From: Halomonas sp. CH40
Lineage (GTDB): Bacteria > Pseudomonadota > Gammaproteobacteria > Pseudomonadales > Halomonadaceae
Direction of reading: 5' to 3'
DNA length: 64,000 nt
NCBI GenBank assembly: GCA_041875495.1
Contig: CP112982.1
Location: forward strand, 496,001 to 560,000
The position numbers and the translations under genes are program-made. Within the stretch, counting starts at the first letter, position 1, and each line of letters opens with the position of its first letter. The notes beneath the pieces were generated by a model that worked only from the letters and a program-made list of their open reading frames with translations, was not told the origin of the DNA and made no database searches. Positions 50,110-59,675 of the stretch are shown in pieces.

Positions 50110-51858
50110 ATGTCTCGCAAGTCTCTTAAGCACCGACTCTTCAATCTTCAAGGCAAGATATTCCTGTTGGCGATGATTCCGTTGTTGATCTCCGGTTGGA
50201 GTATTCTTGGGTTGGTTGCCATGGAGCAGGTGCGGGAAAATCGCGAACAGGTGGCTGAACAACGCAGGCAGCTGCTTGAGTCGCGCCAGGAAGGCATCAA
50301 GGATGTGATGCAGATGGCGCATTCGCTGGTGGAAAACATTATTGAAACAGAAGGCAATACGGCCGCTGCGCGGGAGCTGGCCGCTGATCGTCTGCGCAGT
50401 ATGCGCTTTGATGATGACAACTATGTCTTTGCTTACACCTATGACGGCATCATGCGCGTCCAGCCGCCTCAACCTTCAGTAGAAGGCACCTATATGCTGG
50501 ATGTGCAAGGCCCGGATGGTGGAGAGCCGCTGCGCGAAATGCGCGACTTGGCCCAGCAGGGTGGGGGAGAGTATCAGTACGTTTGGCCTCACCCGGAAAC
50601 GGGCGAAGAAGAGATCAAATATAGCTATGTGGTGCCAGTGCCCGAGTGGCAGTGGGTGATGGGTGCAGGGATTTACGCTAACGATATCGACGCCACCGTT
50701 GCTGCCCTCGAAGCCGAATATGCGGCTAATCTGAAAGAGAACCTGATCCGTACCTTTGTGTTGGCCTGTTTGGTGAATCTGGTGGTTATCGCCGGTGTGT
50801 TATGGGTCACCCGGCGCATTGTGGCGCGCATTCGCCGTGCGGCAACTGATATTACCGAAATTTCCCAGAGCGTCATCGATGGGCATGGAGATTTGACCCG
50901 TCGGCTTGAGGTAGTTGGACAGGATGAAATCAGCGATCTTGCTGAGCGTTTTAATGACTTTCTGATCAACATGCAGCGTACGCTGATTGATGTGCGTGAT
51001 ACTGCCCAGGCGGTTGACCGCGCCTCAGCTGATATTTCGCAAAGCAGTGAAGAACTGGCGACGCGTACTGAGCAGGCGGCAGCAAACCTGCAGCAAACGT
51101 CATCAGCGATGGAAGAAATTACCTCAACAGTGTCACACAGCGCTGAGCATGCGGTTACCGCCAGCGGTATCGCCGATAGCACTGCGGAGGTCGCGCGAAA
51201 GGGCGATGCAGCGATGTCTGATGTGGTGGAGACAATGACAAAGATCGATGCTTCGTCAACACGCATTGGCGATATCGTTGAGATGATCGACTCGATTGCT
51301 TTCCAGACCAATATTCTCGCGCTTAACGCCTCAGTGGAAGCAGCGCGTGCCGGTGAGCACGGTCGAGGATTCGCCGTTGTTGCCCAGGAAGTGCGCAAGC
51401 TGGCGCAGCGTAGCGCTGAGGCTTCAAAGGAAATTCGTGGCCTGATTGATGAATCGGTCGAGCACTCACGGCGTGGCAAGCAAATCGTCGATACGGCGAC
51501 GAAGACCATGAAGGAAATCCTGATGCGTGTCAGCGAGGTTAACGACGTGATTGGCGAGATTACGGCAGGTGCTCAGGAGCAGAATGCCGGCATTCTTCAG
51601 GTCAACACGGCCATGAGCGAAATGGATACCATGACCCAGAAAAACGCCTCCATGGTGTCGGCATCGACGCGCACGGCCAAGGAAATGCGCGAAGAGGCCG
51701 AGAAGTTATCGCAGCTGATCAGTGGCTTTGTATTGGGTGACAGCAGTAACACTTTTCAGCGTGTCGGCTATGTCAGTGACCAGCGCCCTAAGAAAGAGCA
51801 CGCTGTGCTGAAAAGCCCGAAGTCAGGAAGCAGTGAGGATGACTGGGAGGCGTTCTGA
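50110..51858 (+). CDS. Methyl-accepting chemotaxis protein with single Cache domain
   Basis: 582 residues: membrane helix 1 (about 15-37), a periplasmic single-Cache domain ([19 protein letters not shown], then [16 protein letters not shown]), helix 2 (about 218-238), HAMP, and a long cytoplasmic coiled coil with the kinase-control tip ([40 protein letters not shown]). The last residues, DDWEAF, resemble the NWETF tether that binds CheR/CheB. Single-Cache receptors of this kind often bind short organic acids; the ligand here is unknown. An AGAAGGA ribosome site precedes the ATG. Confidence 0.95.
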   Translation: MSRKSLKHRLFNLQGKIFLLAMIPLLISGWSILGLVAMEQVRENREQVAEQRRQLLESRQEGIKDVMQMAHSLVENIIETEGNTAAARELAADRLRSMRFDDDNYVFAYTYDGIMRVQPPQPSVEGTYMLDVQGPDGGEPLREMRDLAQQGGGEYQYVWPHPETGEEEIKYSYVVPVPEWQWVMGAGIYANDIDATVAALEAEYAANLKENLIRTFVLACLVNLVVIAGVLWVTRRIVARIRRAATDITEISQSVIDGHGDLTRRLEVVGQDEISDLAERFNDFLINMQRTLIDVRDTAQAVDRASADISQSSEELATRTEQAAANLQQTSSAMEEITSTVSHSAEHAVTASGIADSTAEVARKGDAAMSDVVETMTKIDASSTRIGDIVEMIDSIAFQTNILALNASVEAARAGEHGRGFAVVAQEVRKLAQRSAEASKEIRGLIDESVEHSRRGKQIVDTATKTMKEILMRVSEVNDVIGEITAGAQEQNAGILQVNTAMSEMDTMTQKNASMVSASTRTAKEMREEAEKLSQLISGFVLGDSSNTFQRVGYVSDQRPKKEHAVLKSPKSGSSEDDWEAF

Positions 51859-51863
51859 AGCCC

Positions 51864-51880
51864 GCCCCCGTGCTGGGGGC
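51864..51880. terminator. Strong hairpin after the chemoreceptor gene
   Basis: GCCCCC/GGGGGC with a five-base loop, six bases after the stop. No T-run follows, so it may act together with Rho or from the opposite strand. Confidence 0.4.
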
Positions 51881-51909
51881 AGGTAATTTGAGTGTCATCG
51901 AGGGCAGTG

Positions 51910-53292
51910 CTATTCGAAGGCTGAGGCAATAACATCGCGATAGTTGCGGATGCGCTGCACATAATGAACCGGCTCATAGCCCCGAGCGTAACCGTAACGC
52001 GTGTTGGGGTAATAGCGTTTGTCGGCTTTAAGGGGCAGGACGGTTTCCAGGTCTTCCCAGGAGTCCGGGTTTTTACCCAGCTCACGGGCCAGAGTGCGCG
52101 CATCCAGCAAGTGGCCGCGGCCGATGTTGTAGCTGGCCAGGGCCTGAAACAGGCGGTCTGGCTCTGGAATGCTGTCAGGCAGGCGTTCGTGTCGGTCGGC
52201 CAGATAGCGGGCACCGCCATCAATAGCCGCCGCCGGGTCCAACCGATTGGTCACACCCAGTGATTCAGCGGTGTTCTGGGTGAGCATCATGATGCCGCGC
52301 ACCCCGGTCGGCGATACCGCCGCTGGATCCCAGTGTGACTCCTGGTAGGCGAGTGCTGCCAAGAGGTCGGCGGGCATGCCGGTCTTTTCTTCGGCGGCGA
52401 TGAACTGATCGATGTAGGCGGGCAGACGTTCGTCAATCCGCTGATTAAGGGCTCTCAGGTCGACAAAATCGAACTCGCTGATATAGGCGTAATAGTGGTT
52501 CTGCATGGCGTCAATGGCCTGCTTGCCCTGTTCACTTGCCATCCATGCCTGGCTGCTCTTTGCCAACGCTGCCTGCTCTTGGGGTAGATACCAGCCAAGT
52601 TCGTGTTGGGCACTCAGCTCAAGAGCAATTTCCAGACTTGGAAAGTGGCGACGAACCACCTGAACAATGTTGGAGTCGGCGACGGTGCAATCCAGCGCTT
52701 TTTCGGCCACAGCGCTTAGTAATAACTCGGTGGTGCGCTGGTCGTCCTGTTCATAGCTGATGCCCTCATGCTCGCTGGCGAGTTGGTCAAGAGTTTCGAC
52801 ATAGCTTGAATCAGCGGTCACCACGATCTCAATATCAGCCATCTCTTCCGGCGAGCGAGGCATGGGCGAAAGGCCGCGGTGGCAGACCAGCTGCTCGTTG
52901 ATCCGGGTATGGACGGGGCCTTCTGTCAGGGTGTCTGAGCGTGATGGCAGGTGCGTCAGGCCAGCGGCCGCCATATGGGCCTCGCCCTGGTTGATGGCTT
53001 CCAGCACGGCGGATGTTGAGTCATAGACCGTCCATTCAAGTGCCCATTCCTGTGTGTCGGCAAAGGCCTTGATCAGGTCATGCTCAGGGCCTGCCGGTTG
53101 CTGATGGCGGTCAATAAAGTAAGTGGTCGGGCCGTTGCGGGTGGCGACCTGCAAAATGCCGGTTTCCGACGGTGGCGCCAGCGTGGTCTGGGGAGAAGGC
53201 TCACTGGCATCATCAGAAGAGGTGCTGGAATCACTGCATCCGTTCAAGGTGGCTAGCAGAGTCAGCCCTGCCAGAATCAGGGGTTTGCGCAT
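51910..53292 (-). CDS. MltF-like lytic transglycosylase lipoprotein
   Basis: 460 residues. Signal peptide with lipobox LNGC (Cys19), a Ser-rich linker, a solute-binding-like domain (about 45-265) and a C-terminal SLT domain with catalytic Glu in LAALAYQESHWDPAAVSPTGVRG, followed by MMLTQNTAESLG and ASYNIGRGHL. It has the same two-domain plan as MltF at 38616-40127 but a lipoprotein anchor; the lipid should fix it to the outer membrane. It is the second MltF in this window. A strong AAGGAGG ribosome site precedes the ATG and lies inside a short upstream frame. Confidence 0.92.
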   Translation of the reverse strand: MRKPLILAGLTLLATLNGCSDSSTSSDDASEPSPQTTLAPPSETGILQVATRNGPTTYFIDRHQQPAGPEHDLIKAFADTQEWALEWTVYDSTSAVLEAINQGEAHMAAAGLTHLPSRSDTLTEGPVHTRINEQLVCHRGLSPMPRSPEEMADIEIVVTADSSYVETLDQLASEHEGISYEQDDQRTTELLLSAVAEKALDCTVADSNIVQVVRRHFPSLEIALELSAQHELGWYLPQEQAALAKSSQAWMASEQGKQAIDAMQNHYYAYISEFDFVDLRALNQRIDERLPAYIDQFIAAEEKTGMPADLLAALAYQESHWDPAAVSPTGVRGIMMLTQNTAESLGVTNRLDPAAAIDGGARYLADRHERLPDSIPEPDRLFQALASYNIGRGHLLDARTLARELGKNPDSWEDLETVLPLKADKRYYPNTRYGYARGYEPVHYVQRIRNYRDVIASAFE

Positions 53293-53393
53293 TGGAGTGC
53301 CTCCTTTGGCAACAAGGAATGGCGACTGTAGATAAAGGCTGCCCCATCTCCGCCATATTTGTACAAGCAGAAGGGCAAACCGTCAGACGCCAT
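53277..53393 (-). CDS. Candidate 38-residue leader reading frame overlapping the MltF-like gene
   Basis: On the reverse strand an ATG at 53393 follows AAGGAGG by eleven bases and opens a 38-codon frame ending TGA at 53277-53279, sixteen bases inside the transglycosylase gene. The ribosome site of that gene (AAGGAGG) is formed by its late codons. The product (MASDGLPFCLYKYGGDGAAF, then a mixed tail) matches no family known to me. It may be a translated leader that couples or tunes the downstream gene. The remaining bases to 53593 are AT-rich promoter-type DNA with no gene. Confidence 0.35.
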   Translation of the reverse strand: MASDGLPFCLYKYGGDGAAFIYSRHSLLPKEALQCANP

Positions 53394-53593
53394 CGGTGTG
53401 ATAACCTCCTTGTCATAGAATTTAGATCCTACCTGTATACGCAATGACTTGAAATAACCCTATATTTGATTGCAGCGATGCACTGTCACGGTTATTTTCT
53501 GTGTAAGTGCTGGTGCTCAAGCAGTGGATATTAATCCTTGCTATGCTGCAGGTAACTTTAATTTACTGCTTTTTTACCCACAGAGCGTCGCAT

Positions 53594-54109
53594 ATGATCT
53601 ATTTGTGTTCTCGGATATTTAGTGTACTTGTCTTCGCGGCCAGTGTGTTTTTATTACCTGTTCAGGCCGCTGAGGTCATGCCCAGCGAGCTATCTGCCTC
53701 GCAGGATCAAACGCCTATCCTAACGCTGTTAGGTCTGGAAGAGCGGCGTACCCTCAGCCGTGCCGATATTGAATCCTTGCCGCTTTATGAATCCAACCTG
53801 AAGCATTTCGAAGGCTCCCAAGGAAGCTTTTCTGGCGTATGGCTGGAAGATCTAATGGCGGCAGAGGGAATTGATGAGACAGCAACACTGCGCTTTATCG
53901 CCCATGACGATTACACCGTTTTCATCACGCCCGATGACCGCCAAGAACGACGCTACCTATTGGCGACACGGCTGGATGGTGAGCCTCTTACGTTGGAAAC
54001 GTTAGGGCCCAGCATGCTGATTATTCCGGCTGATGCCGAAGCCGTTGAATTGGGTAAAGCAAGTATGATGGATTGGGTGTGGTCAATTAAAAATATCCAT
54101 ATTCAATGA
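53594..54109 (+). CDS. Periplasmic protein of molybdopterin-oxidoreductase fold, cysteine-free
   Basis: 171 residues. A signal peptide (about 1-25, ending VQA-AEV) leads to a domain resembling the sulfite-oxidase molybdopterin fold: TLSRADIESLPLYESNLKHF, then GSFSGVWLEDLMAAEGI, and a C-terminal IPADAEAVELGKASMMDWVWSIKNI. The mature part contains no cysteine, so the molybdenum ligand of true sulfite oxidases is missing and catalysis is unlikely. It overlaps the following diguanylate cyclase gene by four bases. I infer a ligand-binding partner of that cyclase. I chose the ATG at 53594 for the signal peptide; a longer frame starts at 53507. Confidence 0.75.
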   Translation: MIYLCSRIFSVLVFAASVFLLPVQAAEVMPSELSASQDQTPILTLLGLEERRTLSRADIESLPLYESNLKHFEGSQGSFSGVWLEDLMAAEGIDETATLRFIAHDDYTVFITPDDRQERRYLLATRLDGEPLTLETLGPSMLIIPADAEAVELGKASMMDWVWSIKNIHIQ

Positions 54110-55227
54110 AGCTGTACTTCAATCGGGCGCTAGGCTGTCAGATAGTGCTGGGGTTTACCTTGTTGGGTGGCATCTGCGCTTTGGCAGCGATGCTTTACAT
54201 CTTTCAGGCCCGTCAGCACCTGGGGGCTAATTATACGGCCTTGGCAGCTCAGGTTGTCAGGCCACAGTCACACGCCGTCTTACTGCGCCATACCCTTTAT
54301 GCACTGCGTGAGCGCCCGCAAGATCATATACTGAATGAACGGCTAAATAATCTGCTGTGGCGAATTCCCAAGCATATTGATGTCGTTGGTTCTAGTTTGA
54401 GAGCTAGCCAGCTCAAAATAGAAGATTATGCACCGTCTGTTAACCGTCTAAACGATGTAAAAAACGCGCTGCTTGAACTGCGACAGGTCAGCCAGCCGAA
54501 TTCAGACGTCTCTCATAGGGAGCGTCTAGCATTGGGTTTCATGATTGAAAATGACTTGGCGAAAGCCTATAGCGAGCTCAGCGATCTGGTGCATTCAAAA
54601 GCTGGCGAGCAGCGAATCATTATGGAACGTCTGGCGCTGACGATAGCACTGCTTGTATTCGTTATCCTGTTGTTGGTAGTAGGGCTGTCATTGGCGTTAC
54701 GCAAGCTGAATCGCGAGCATCAAAAAATCACACAACTCAGCCAGGTAGATGAGCTGACAGGGCTGGGGAATCGCCGCTACCTGCTGAACTTTACCGACAG
54801 CCTTTGCCAGCAAAGCCAGCGCAGTGGGCGTCCGCTAAGTCTGGTGCTTCTGGATATCGATCATTTCAAGCAGGTGAATGACACCTTCGGCCACCCTGCT
54901 GGTGACCGGGTGCTGCAGATGTTTGCCAGGGCGTTGAAAGATGAAATCCGCGCGGCGGATGTGCTGGCTCGCATGGGGGGTGAAGAGTTCTGTCTGTTAA
55001 TGCCGGATACAGACGCTGACGGTGCCTGTGAGTTGGCAGAACGCATACGTATGGAAGTGGCCAGCTTGACACAGCAACAGCTGGGTATCCCCACCTCGAT
55101 TACCGTCAGCCTGGGCGTAGCCACCGCCTGGCAGAGCGATCTTGATTTCAAACATCTTTATGCCCGCGCTGATCAGGCGCTTTACCAGGCTAAAACCAAG
55201 GGCCGTAATAGGGTTGAAACGGGATAA
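54106..55227 (+). CDS. Membrane diguanylate cyclase (GGDEF)
   Basis: 373 residues: membrane helix 1 (about 12-33), a mainly helical periplasmic sensor (about 34-176), helix 2 (about 177-198) and a GGDEF domain with signature DELTGLGNRRYL, active site GGEEF (291-295) and upstream RAAD (282-285), an intact inhibitory site for product feedback. It makes cyclic di-GMP. The periplasmic part has no recognised domain. The four-base overlap with the preceding periplasmic protein gene suggests that they act as a sensor pair. Confidence 0.92.
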   Translation: MKLYFNRALGCQIVLGFTLLGGICALAAMLYIFQARQHLGANYTALAAQVVRPQSHAVLLRHTLYALRERPQDHILNERLNNLLWRIPKHIDVVGSSLRASQLKIEDYAPSVNRLNDVKNALLELRQVSQPNSDVSHRERLALGFMIENDLAKAYSELSDLVHSKAGEQRIIMERLALTIALLVFVILLLVVGLSLALRKLNREHQKITQLSQVDELTGLGNRRYLLNFTDSLCQQSQRSGRPLSLVLLDIDHFKQVNDTFGHPAGDRVLQMFARALKDEIRAADVLARMGGEEFCLLMPDTDADGACELAERIRMEVASLTQQQLGIPTSITVSLGVATAWQSDLDFKHLYARADQALYQAKTKGRNRVETG

Positions 55228-55375
55228 GTTCAAGCTGATCAATGTATGACGGCTGGGTGACATTTTGCTTGCACAAAACGGCTATTTTCTACCAGAATAG
55301 GTTATTATTGAATTTATTCTAGACAGTGTTGAACTAGATGATCGGCAGTGCAGCGCGATAGACGCAATGCCCTGC

Positions 55376-55406
55376 CACCCGGGCATGCCGGGTGTGGATG
55401 ACACCC
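55376..55406 (+). promoter_or_regulatory. Alternative hairpins in the leader of nadA
   Basis: CACCCGG/CCGGGTG (55376-55394) and GGGTGT/ACACCC (55390-55406) share GGGTG, so only one can form at a time. They lie 54-84 bases before the chosen nadA start and may be a leader switch. They would be coding if nadA starts at 55367. Confidence 0.4.
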
Positions 55407-55459
55407 AGCATGATTGGTTTCAACAGGGGGATTCCCTGTTTGTCACAGTGGTAGACACG

Positions 55460-56488
55460 ATGACGATTATGACTTCTCAGGCAGCGTTGGAAACATCGCT
55501 TCCCAGGGCATATTGCCCTACACGGATTCCTGCGCAAGATCAGGCGCGAGTCGCTGAAATCAAGCAGCTCCTCAAGGCACATAATTCCGTGCTGGTGGCG
55601 CACTACTATACCGATGATGCCATTCAACAACTGGCCGAAGAAACCGGCGGCTGTGTGGCGGATTCCCTCGAAATGGCGCGCTTTGGCGCTAACCATGATG
55701 CTACTACCCTGGTGGTGGCGGGTGTGCGCTTCATGGGTGAAACCGCCAAGATTCTATCTCCCGATAAGCGCGTGCTGATGCCCACGCTGGAAGCGACCTG
55801 CTCGCTGGATATCGGCTGCCCGGCAGATGAGTTCAGTGCCTTCTGCGATCAGCACCCGGAGCGTACCGTGGTGGTCTACGCCAATACCTCTGCAGCGGTG
55901 AAAGCTCGGGCAGACTGGGTGGTGACCTCCTCCATTGCAGTTGAGGTAATTGAGCACCTGCAGGCCAAAGGGGAGAAAATTCTCTGGGCGCCGGATAAGC
56001 ACCTGGGGAGCTACATTCAGAAGAAGACGGGCGCTGATATGCTGATGTGGGATGGCGCCTGCATCGTGCATGAAGAGTTCAAGGCCAAAGGGGTTGAAGA
56101 CCTCAAGCGGCTTCACCCGGATGCGGCGGTACTGGTACACCCGGAATCACCTGAAGCCGTAGTGAAGCTGGCGGATGTGGCGGGCTCTACTTCCCAGCTG
56201 ATCAAGGCAGCGCAAACCCTGCCCAATGACAAGCTGATTGTGGCCACAGACCGAGGTATCTTTTTCAAGATGCAACAGGCCGTACCCGAAAAAGCCCTGT
56301 TTGAGGCGCCTACTGCGGGTAACGGGGCTACCTGTCGCAGCTGCGCCCACTGCCCGTGGATGGCAATGAACGCGCTGGATAACTTGGCGGGTGCTTTGCG
56401 CAACGGCAGCGGTGAAGTGCTGGTCAGTCATGCCCTGCGTTTAAAAGCGCTCAAGCCTTTGGAGCGTATGCTTAACTTCAAGGCCTGA
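55460..56488 (+). CDS. nadA: Quinolinate synthase
   Basis: 342 residues. It condenses iminoaspartate with dihydroxyacetone phosphate to quinolinate in NAD synthesis. The [4Fe-4S] cysteines are expected in [28 protein letters not shown] and the C-terminal [34 protein letters not shown] and [15 protein letters not shown] are family signatures. The start is not certain: ATG at 55460 or 55469 is near the family norm, while an upstream ATG at 55367 would add 31 residues. None has a good ribosome site. A strong terminator follows. Confidence 0.94.
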   Translation: MTIMTSQAALETSLPRAYCPTRIPAQDQARVAEIKQLLKAHNSVLVAHYYTDDAIQQLAEETGGCVADSLEMARFGANHDATTLVVAGVRFMGETAKILSPDKRVLMPTLEATCSLDIGCPADEFSAFCDQHPERTVVVYANTSAAVKARADWVVTSSIAVEVIEHLQAKGEKILWAPDKHLGSYIQKKTGADMLMWDGACIVHEEFKAKGVEDLKRLHPDAAVLVHPESPEAVVKLADVAGSTSQLIKAAQTLPNDKLIVATDRGIFFKMQQAVPEKALFEAPTAGNGATCRSCAHCPWMAMNALDNLAGALRNGSGEVLVSHALRLKALKPLERMLNFKA

Positions 56489-56528
56489 TATAACAAGGCT
56501 GGCATTGCTTGTTGTCAATCTTCTCTAA

Positions 56529-56556
56529 CGGCCACTGCTGGACAGTGGCCGTTTTT
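56529..56556 (+). terminator. Terminator after nadA
   Basis: CGGCCACTG/CAGTGGCCG with five-base loop and TTTTT, 41 bases after the stop. Confidence 0.92.
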
Positions 56557-56600
56557 CTATGAGCACGTCACTCAGAGCACTTTACTCAAAAACACCTTAC

Positions 56601-58061
56601 TCAGAATTTATCCAGTGCCTCCCGGTAGTCAATAAAGGCGTCTCTGCGCTGGGCGATGCGGCCCAGTAGATTGTTATCGCCTTCCTGTTCAGCGGCATCG
56701 CGGGCAATCGCCAATTGTTGGATGCTGCGATCCACCCGTCCGGTCAGCTGTAGGTATTCAGCCCGGGCCAGATGCCCCCAACCATTGTGGCCACTTCTGC
56801 CTGCGGCATCCGCCAACAGATTAAAGGCATAGGGGGTGTCGGGGTGGTTCGTGGTGATATCACGTAACTGCGCGAAGGCTGTCTGCGGGTCGCGCTGCAG
56901 CTGAGCTTCGGCCATGATCAGCTGCGCAGGCAGGTAGTTAGGCACCAAGCGTAATAGCCGCTGACTGCGTGAAATGGCCTCTGCATAGCGGCGGGCTTCA
57001 AAGGCAACGTTGGCGGCGGAAGCGGGCAGGGCGGTGAAATCCGGGTGTTGGCGCGCCAGGCGATCAAGTGCCTGAAGCGCCTGATCGGTCTGGCCATTCT
57101 CCGCCATGATCAGTGCCTCCAGATAGATAACGGCATCCGGGTCCGGGGTCTCTGCCTTCAGGCGAGTCAAGGCGTCTTGGGGGTTGTTGGCATGAATATG
57201 CAAGAGGGCACGCCCGCGCATCATGCCGTACAGCAGGTTGTTATCGCGGCGATTGCTGACTTCCAACTGGGCGGCGCGGGCCTGGGTGTCGCTCAAGCGG
57301 CTGTCAGTGATCGGGTGAGTGAGCAGAAACTCAGGCGGCGTGTTGCCCTGCAGGCGGGCCATGTTGAGCATGGCACGAAACATCCGCACCATGGCTTCGG
57401 GGTCGTAGCCTGCTGCTGCCAGGGTCTGTAAACCTACTCTGTCGGCCTCTTCTTCAAAGCGCCGTGAATAGGCCAGCTGATCCTGAATCACGGCGGCCTG
57501 GGAGCCCATGGCGGCGGCCATGCCGGCTTCGCCCGCACCGCTGGCAGCTAGCAGCAGGCCTGCCAGCATTCCGGCCATGGCGGGCAGCTGATTCTGTTCC
57601 GCGCGGGCACTACCACGCGCATAATGGCGCTGGGAAAGGTGTCCCATCTCATGGGCCAGCACTGAGGCAAATGCGCCTTCATCCGCCGCAAAAGCAAATA
57701 AGCCGGTATTCACACCAATAATGCCGCCTGGCACCGCAAAGGCATTCAAAGACGGGCTATCGACAATGAGCGTTTGGGTGCTGAGCCCGCCGATCTGGCT
57801 ATAGGGCGCCAGTCGCGCAATCAGGCGATCCAGATAATAGTGGCTGATGGGATCCTGCCACTGCGGCACCCGGGCACGAAACTGGCGAAGCCAGGCCTGG
57901 CCCAGGCGAATTTCTTCGTTGCTCACCACCTCACTGCTCGAACGCAGGGTCGGCAGTAGCGGGTCGTTTTGTGCAACGCTGTGGCTGCTGGCGGTATAGC
58001 TGCCGAGGGCCAGGGTGACGATGCACAGCCAGCGAGTACGGAAGCAACGAAAGCGTAGCAT
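56601..58061 (-). CDS. bepA: BepA-like periplasmic M48 metalloprotease/chaperone
   Basis: 486 residues: signal peptide (about 1-31), an M48 zinc protease domain with HEMGH at 137-141 and a downstream EEEADRVGL carrying the third zinc ligand, then a C-terminal TPR region (about 300-470). BepA degrades stalled LptD and helps outer-membrane protein assembly through BAM. I used the ATG at 58061, five bases after AGAGG. It is divergent from tusA, and the same gene set (nadA, bepA, tusA, perM, bcp, dapA, bamC, purC) occurs in Pseudomonas. Confidence 0.93.
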   Translation of the reverse strand: MLRFRCFRTRWLCIVTLALGSYTASSHSVAQNDPLLPTLRSSSEVVSNEEIRLGQAWLRQFRARVPQWQDPISHYYLDRLIARLAPYSQIGGLSTQTLIVDSPSLNAFAVPGGIIGVNTGLFAFAADEGAFASVLAHEMGHLSQRHYARGSARAEQNQLPAMAGMLAGLLLAASGAGEAGMAAAMGSQAAVIQDQLAYSRRFEEEADRVGLQTLAAAGYDPEAMVRMFRAMLNMARLQGNTPPEFLLTHPITDSRLSDTQARAAQLEVSNRRDNNLLYGMMRGRALLHIHANNPQDALTRLKAETPDPDAVIYLEALIMAENGQTDQALQALDRLARQHPDFTALPASAANVAFEARRYAEAISRSQRLLRLVPNYLPAQLIMAEAQLQRDPQTAFAQLRDITTNHPDTPYAFNLLADAAGRSGHNGWGHLARAEYLQLTGRVDRSIQQLAIARDAAEQEGDNNLLGRIAQRRDAFIDYREALDKF

Positions 58062-58286
58062 GATATCCTCTTTAGTTAGCATGACGTTCCTTTTCTTGGC
58101 TTCAACGGGGGAAGTGCCGTTAAATCAGCGGATATCTGAACCGCGATAATCATCGTACAATGCTAACGGCCATCGCAACATGACTAACATAGCTTGATAA
58201 CCGCACTAATGCTTCAATGCCATAATCACTAATATGTCACAATAATGCGTTAATACAGTTTTTTCAGGTCAACCTGAGGGGGAAAG

Positions 58287-58565
58287 ATGTCTGATCAGCC
58301 GATAACTGAGTCTACCGGGAGCCTGATGCCGGATACCACGCTGGATGCCTGTGGACTGCACTGCCCACTCCCTCTGCTGAAAGCCAAACAGGCGCTGGCC
58401 GGACTAAGTGCCGGGCAGTTGCTTGAGGTGCGCTCGACGGATGCCGGTTCCTGGCGGGATATGGCCTCCTTTACCGAGCAGAGCGACCACGTGCTGGAAG
58501 CGCGGGAGCAGCGTGAGGATGTCTACTACTACTGGATTCGCAAGGCAGGGAGCCGCGCTACATGA
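58287..58565 (+). CDS. TusA family sulfurtransferase-like protein
   Basis: 92 residues. The family motif LDACGLHCPLPLLKAKQAL includes the reactive Cys26 of CPxP, with another cysteine at 22. TusA proteins relay sulfur for tRNA thiolation or molybdopterin synthesis. The Pseudomonas homologue (PA1006) in the same place supports molybdenum cofactor use in nitrate respiration, so that role is plausible here. An N-terminal extension of about 15 residues precedes the core. The stop overlaps the next start by four bases. Confidence 0.9.
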   Translation: MSDQPITESTGSLMPDTTLDACGLHCPLPLLKAKQALAGLSAGQLLEVRSTDAGSWRDMASFTEQSDHVLEAREQREDVYYYWIRKAGSRAT

Positions 58566-59665
58566 CCATGCGCACAATTCTGAAAGGCTGGGTAGAGCGT
58601 TATCTATCCGATGAGGAAGCGCTGACATTGCTGTTGGTGCTGGTAGCTGGGTTTGCCGCAATTATCTGGCTTGGCCGTATGCTGGCGCCATTTTTGACCG
58701 CACTGGTGATCGCTTTCCTGCTGCAAGGCGCGGTCAGTGCCCTGACCCGCCGCCATGTGCCGCAATTGATGGCGGTGATCATTGTATTTATGGCCTTTAT
58801 TAGCGTGCTGTTAACCATGGCCTTTATCCTGATGCCGCTGATCTGGAATCAGATGGTCAGTCTGGTTCAGGAAACGCCGCGCATGTTTGCCAGCGGCCAG
58901 AGCTGGCTTGATGAGCTGCAGGCGCGCTATCCCAACCTGATTACCCCCGACCAGATGCAGAGCTGGATCGGCGTTGCCAGCCGTGAAATCAGCCAGCTGG
59001 GTCAGCGTGCCATCACGCTTTCGCTAGCCTCGCTGGGTAATATCATGGCGCTGATCATTTACCTGGTATTGGTGCCGATTCTGGTCTTTTTCATGCTCAA
59101 GGATCGCGAGGTATTAGTGGGCTTTACGCTTTCACTACTGCCGCAAAAGCGCAAGCTGCTGACGCGTATCTGGGAGGAAATGGATGCCCAGATTGCCAAC
59201 TATATCCGTGGTAAATTTATCGAGATTATTATCGTCGGCAGCGTGGCATTTTTTACCTTCGCCTTTTTTGGCCTGCCGTATTCGGCATTGCTGGCGGTGC
59301 TGGTAGGTTTTTCCGTGCTGGTGCCATACATCGGCGCGGCCGTGGCGACGCTTCCAGTCGCGGCGGTGGCGGGCTTTCATTTTGGCATCAGTGATCAGTT
59401 TGCCTATGTGCTGGTTGCCTACGGGATTATCCAGGCGCTGGATGGTAATGTCCTGGTGCCGGTGCTGTTTTCGGAAGCGGTTAATCTCCACCCTGTATCG
59501 ATTATCGTCGCGGTGCTGTTTTTTGGCGGTATCTGGGGGTTCTGGGGGATTTTCTTTGCCATCCCGCTCGCTACGCTGCTTAAGGCCCTGGTGTTTGCCT
59601 GGCCGCGAGGACTGCAGGAAAGAGACGCTGAACGCGCAGCGGTGACAGACTCAGCGCCCGTGTAA
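58562..59665 (+). CDS. perM: PerM/AI-2E family membrane transporter
   Basis: 367 residues with about seven to eight predicted helices. The family signature is the C-terminal ALDGNVLVPVLFSEAVNLHPVSIIVAVLFFGGIWGFWGIFFAIPLATLLKALV region (about 298-350). Members range from Na+/H+ antiporters to the AI-2 exporter TqsA; the closest by context is PerM. It is translationally coupled to the TusA-like gene and converges on bcp across a hairpin. Confidence 0.9.
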   Translation: MTMRTILKGWVERYLSDEEALTLLLVLVAGFAAIIWLGRMLAPFLTALVIAFLLQGAVSALTRRHVPQLMAVIIVFMAFISVLLTMAFILMPLIWNQMVSLVQETPRMFASGQSWLDELQARYPNLITPDQMQSWIGVASREISQLGQRAITLSLASLGNIMALIIYLVLVPILVFFMLKDREVLVGFTLSLLPQKRKLLTRIWEEMDAQIANYIRGKFIEIIIVGSVAFFTFAFFGLPYSALLAVLVGFSVLVPYIGAAVATLPVAAVAGFHFGISDQFAYVLVAYGIIQALDGNVLVPVLFSEAVNLHPVSIIVAVLFFGGIWGFWGIFFAIPLATLLKALVFAWPRGLQERDAERAAVTDSAPV

Positions 59666-59675
59666 TATTGAAGAG

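Noticed and set aside
53507-53593. N-terminal extension of the periplasmic molybdopterin-fold protein
   Set aside because: It would place a second hydrophobic segment before a complete signal peptide; the ATG at 53594 is simpler.
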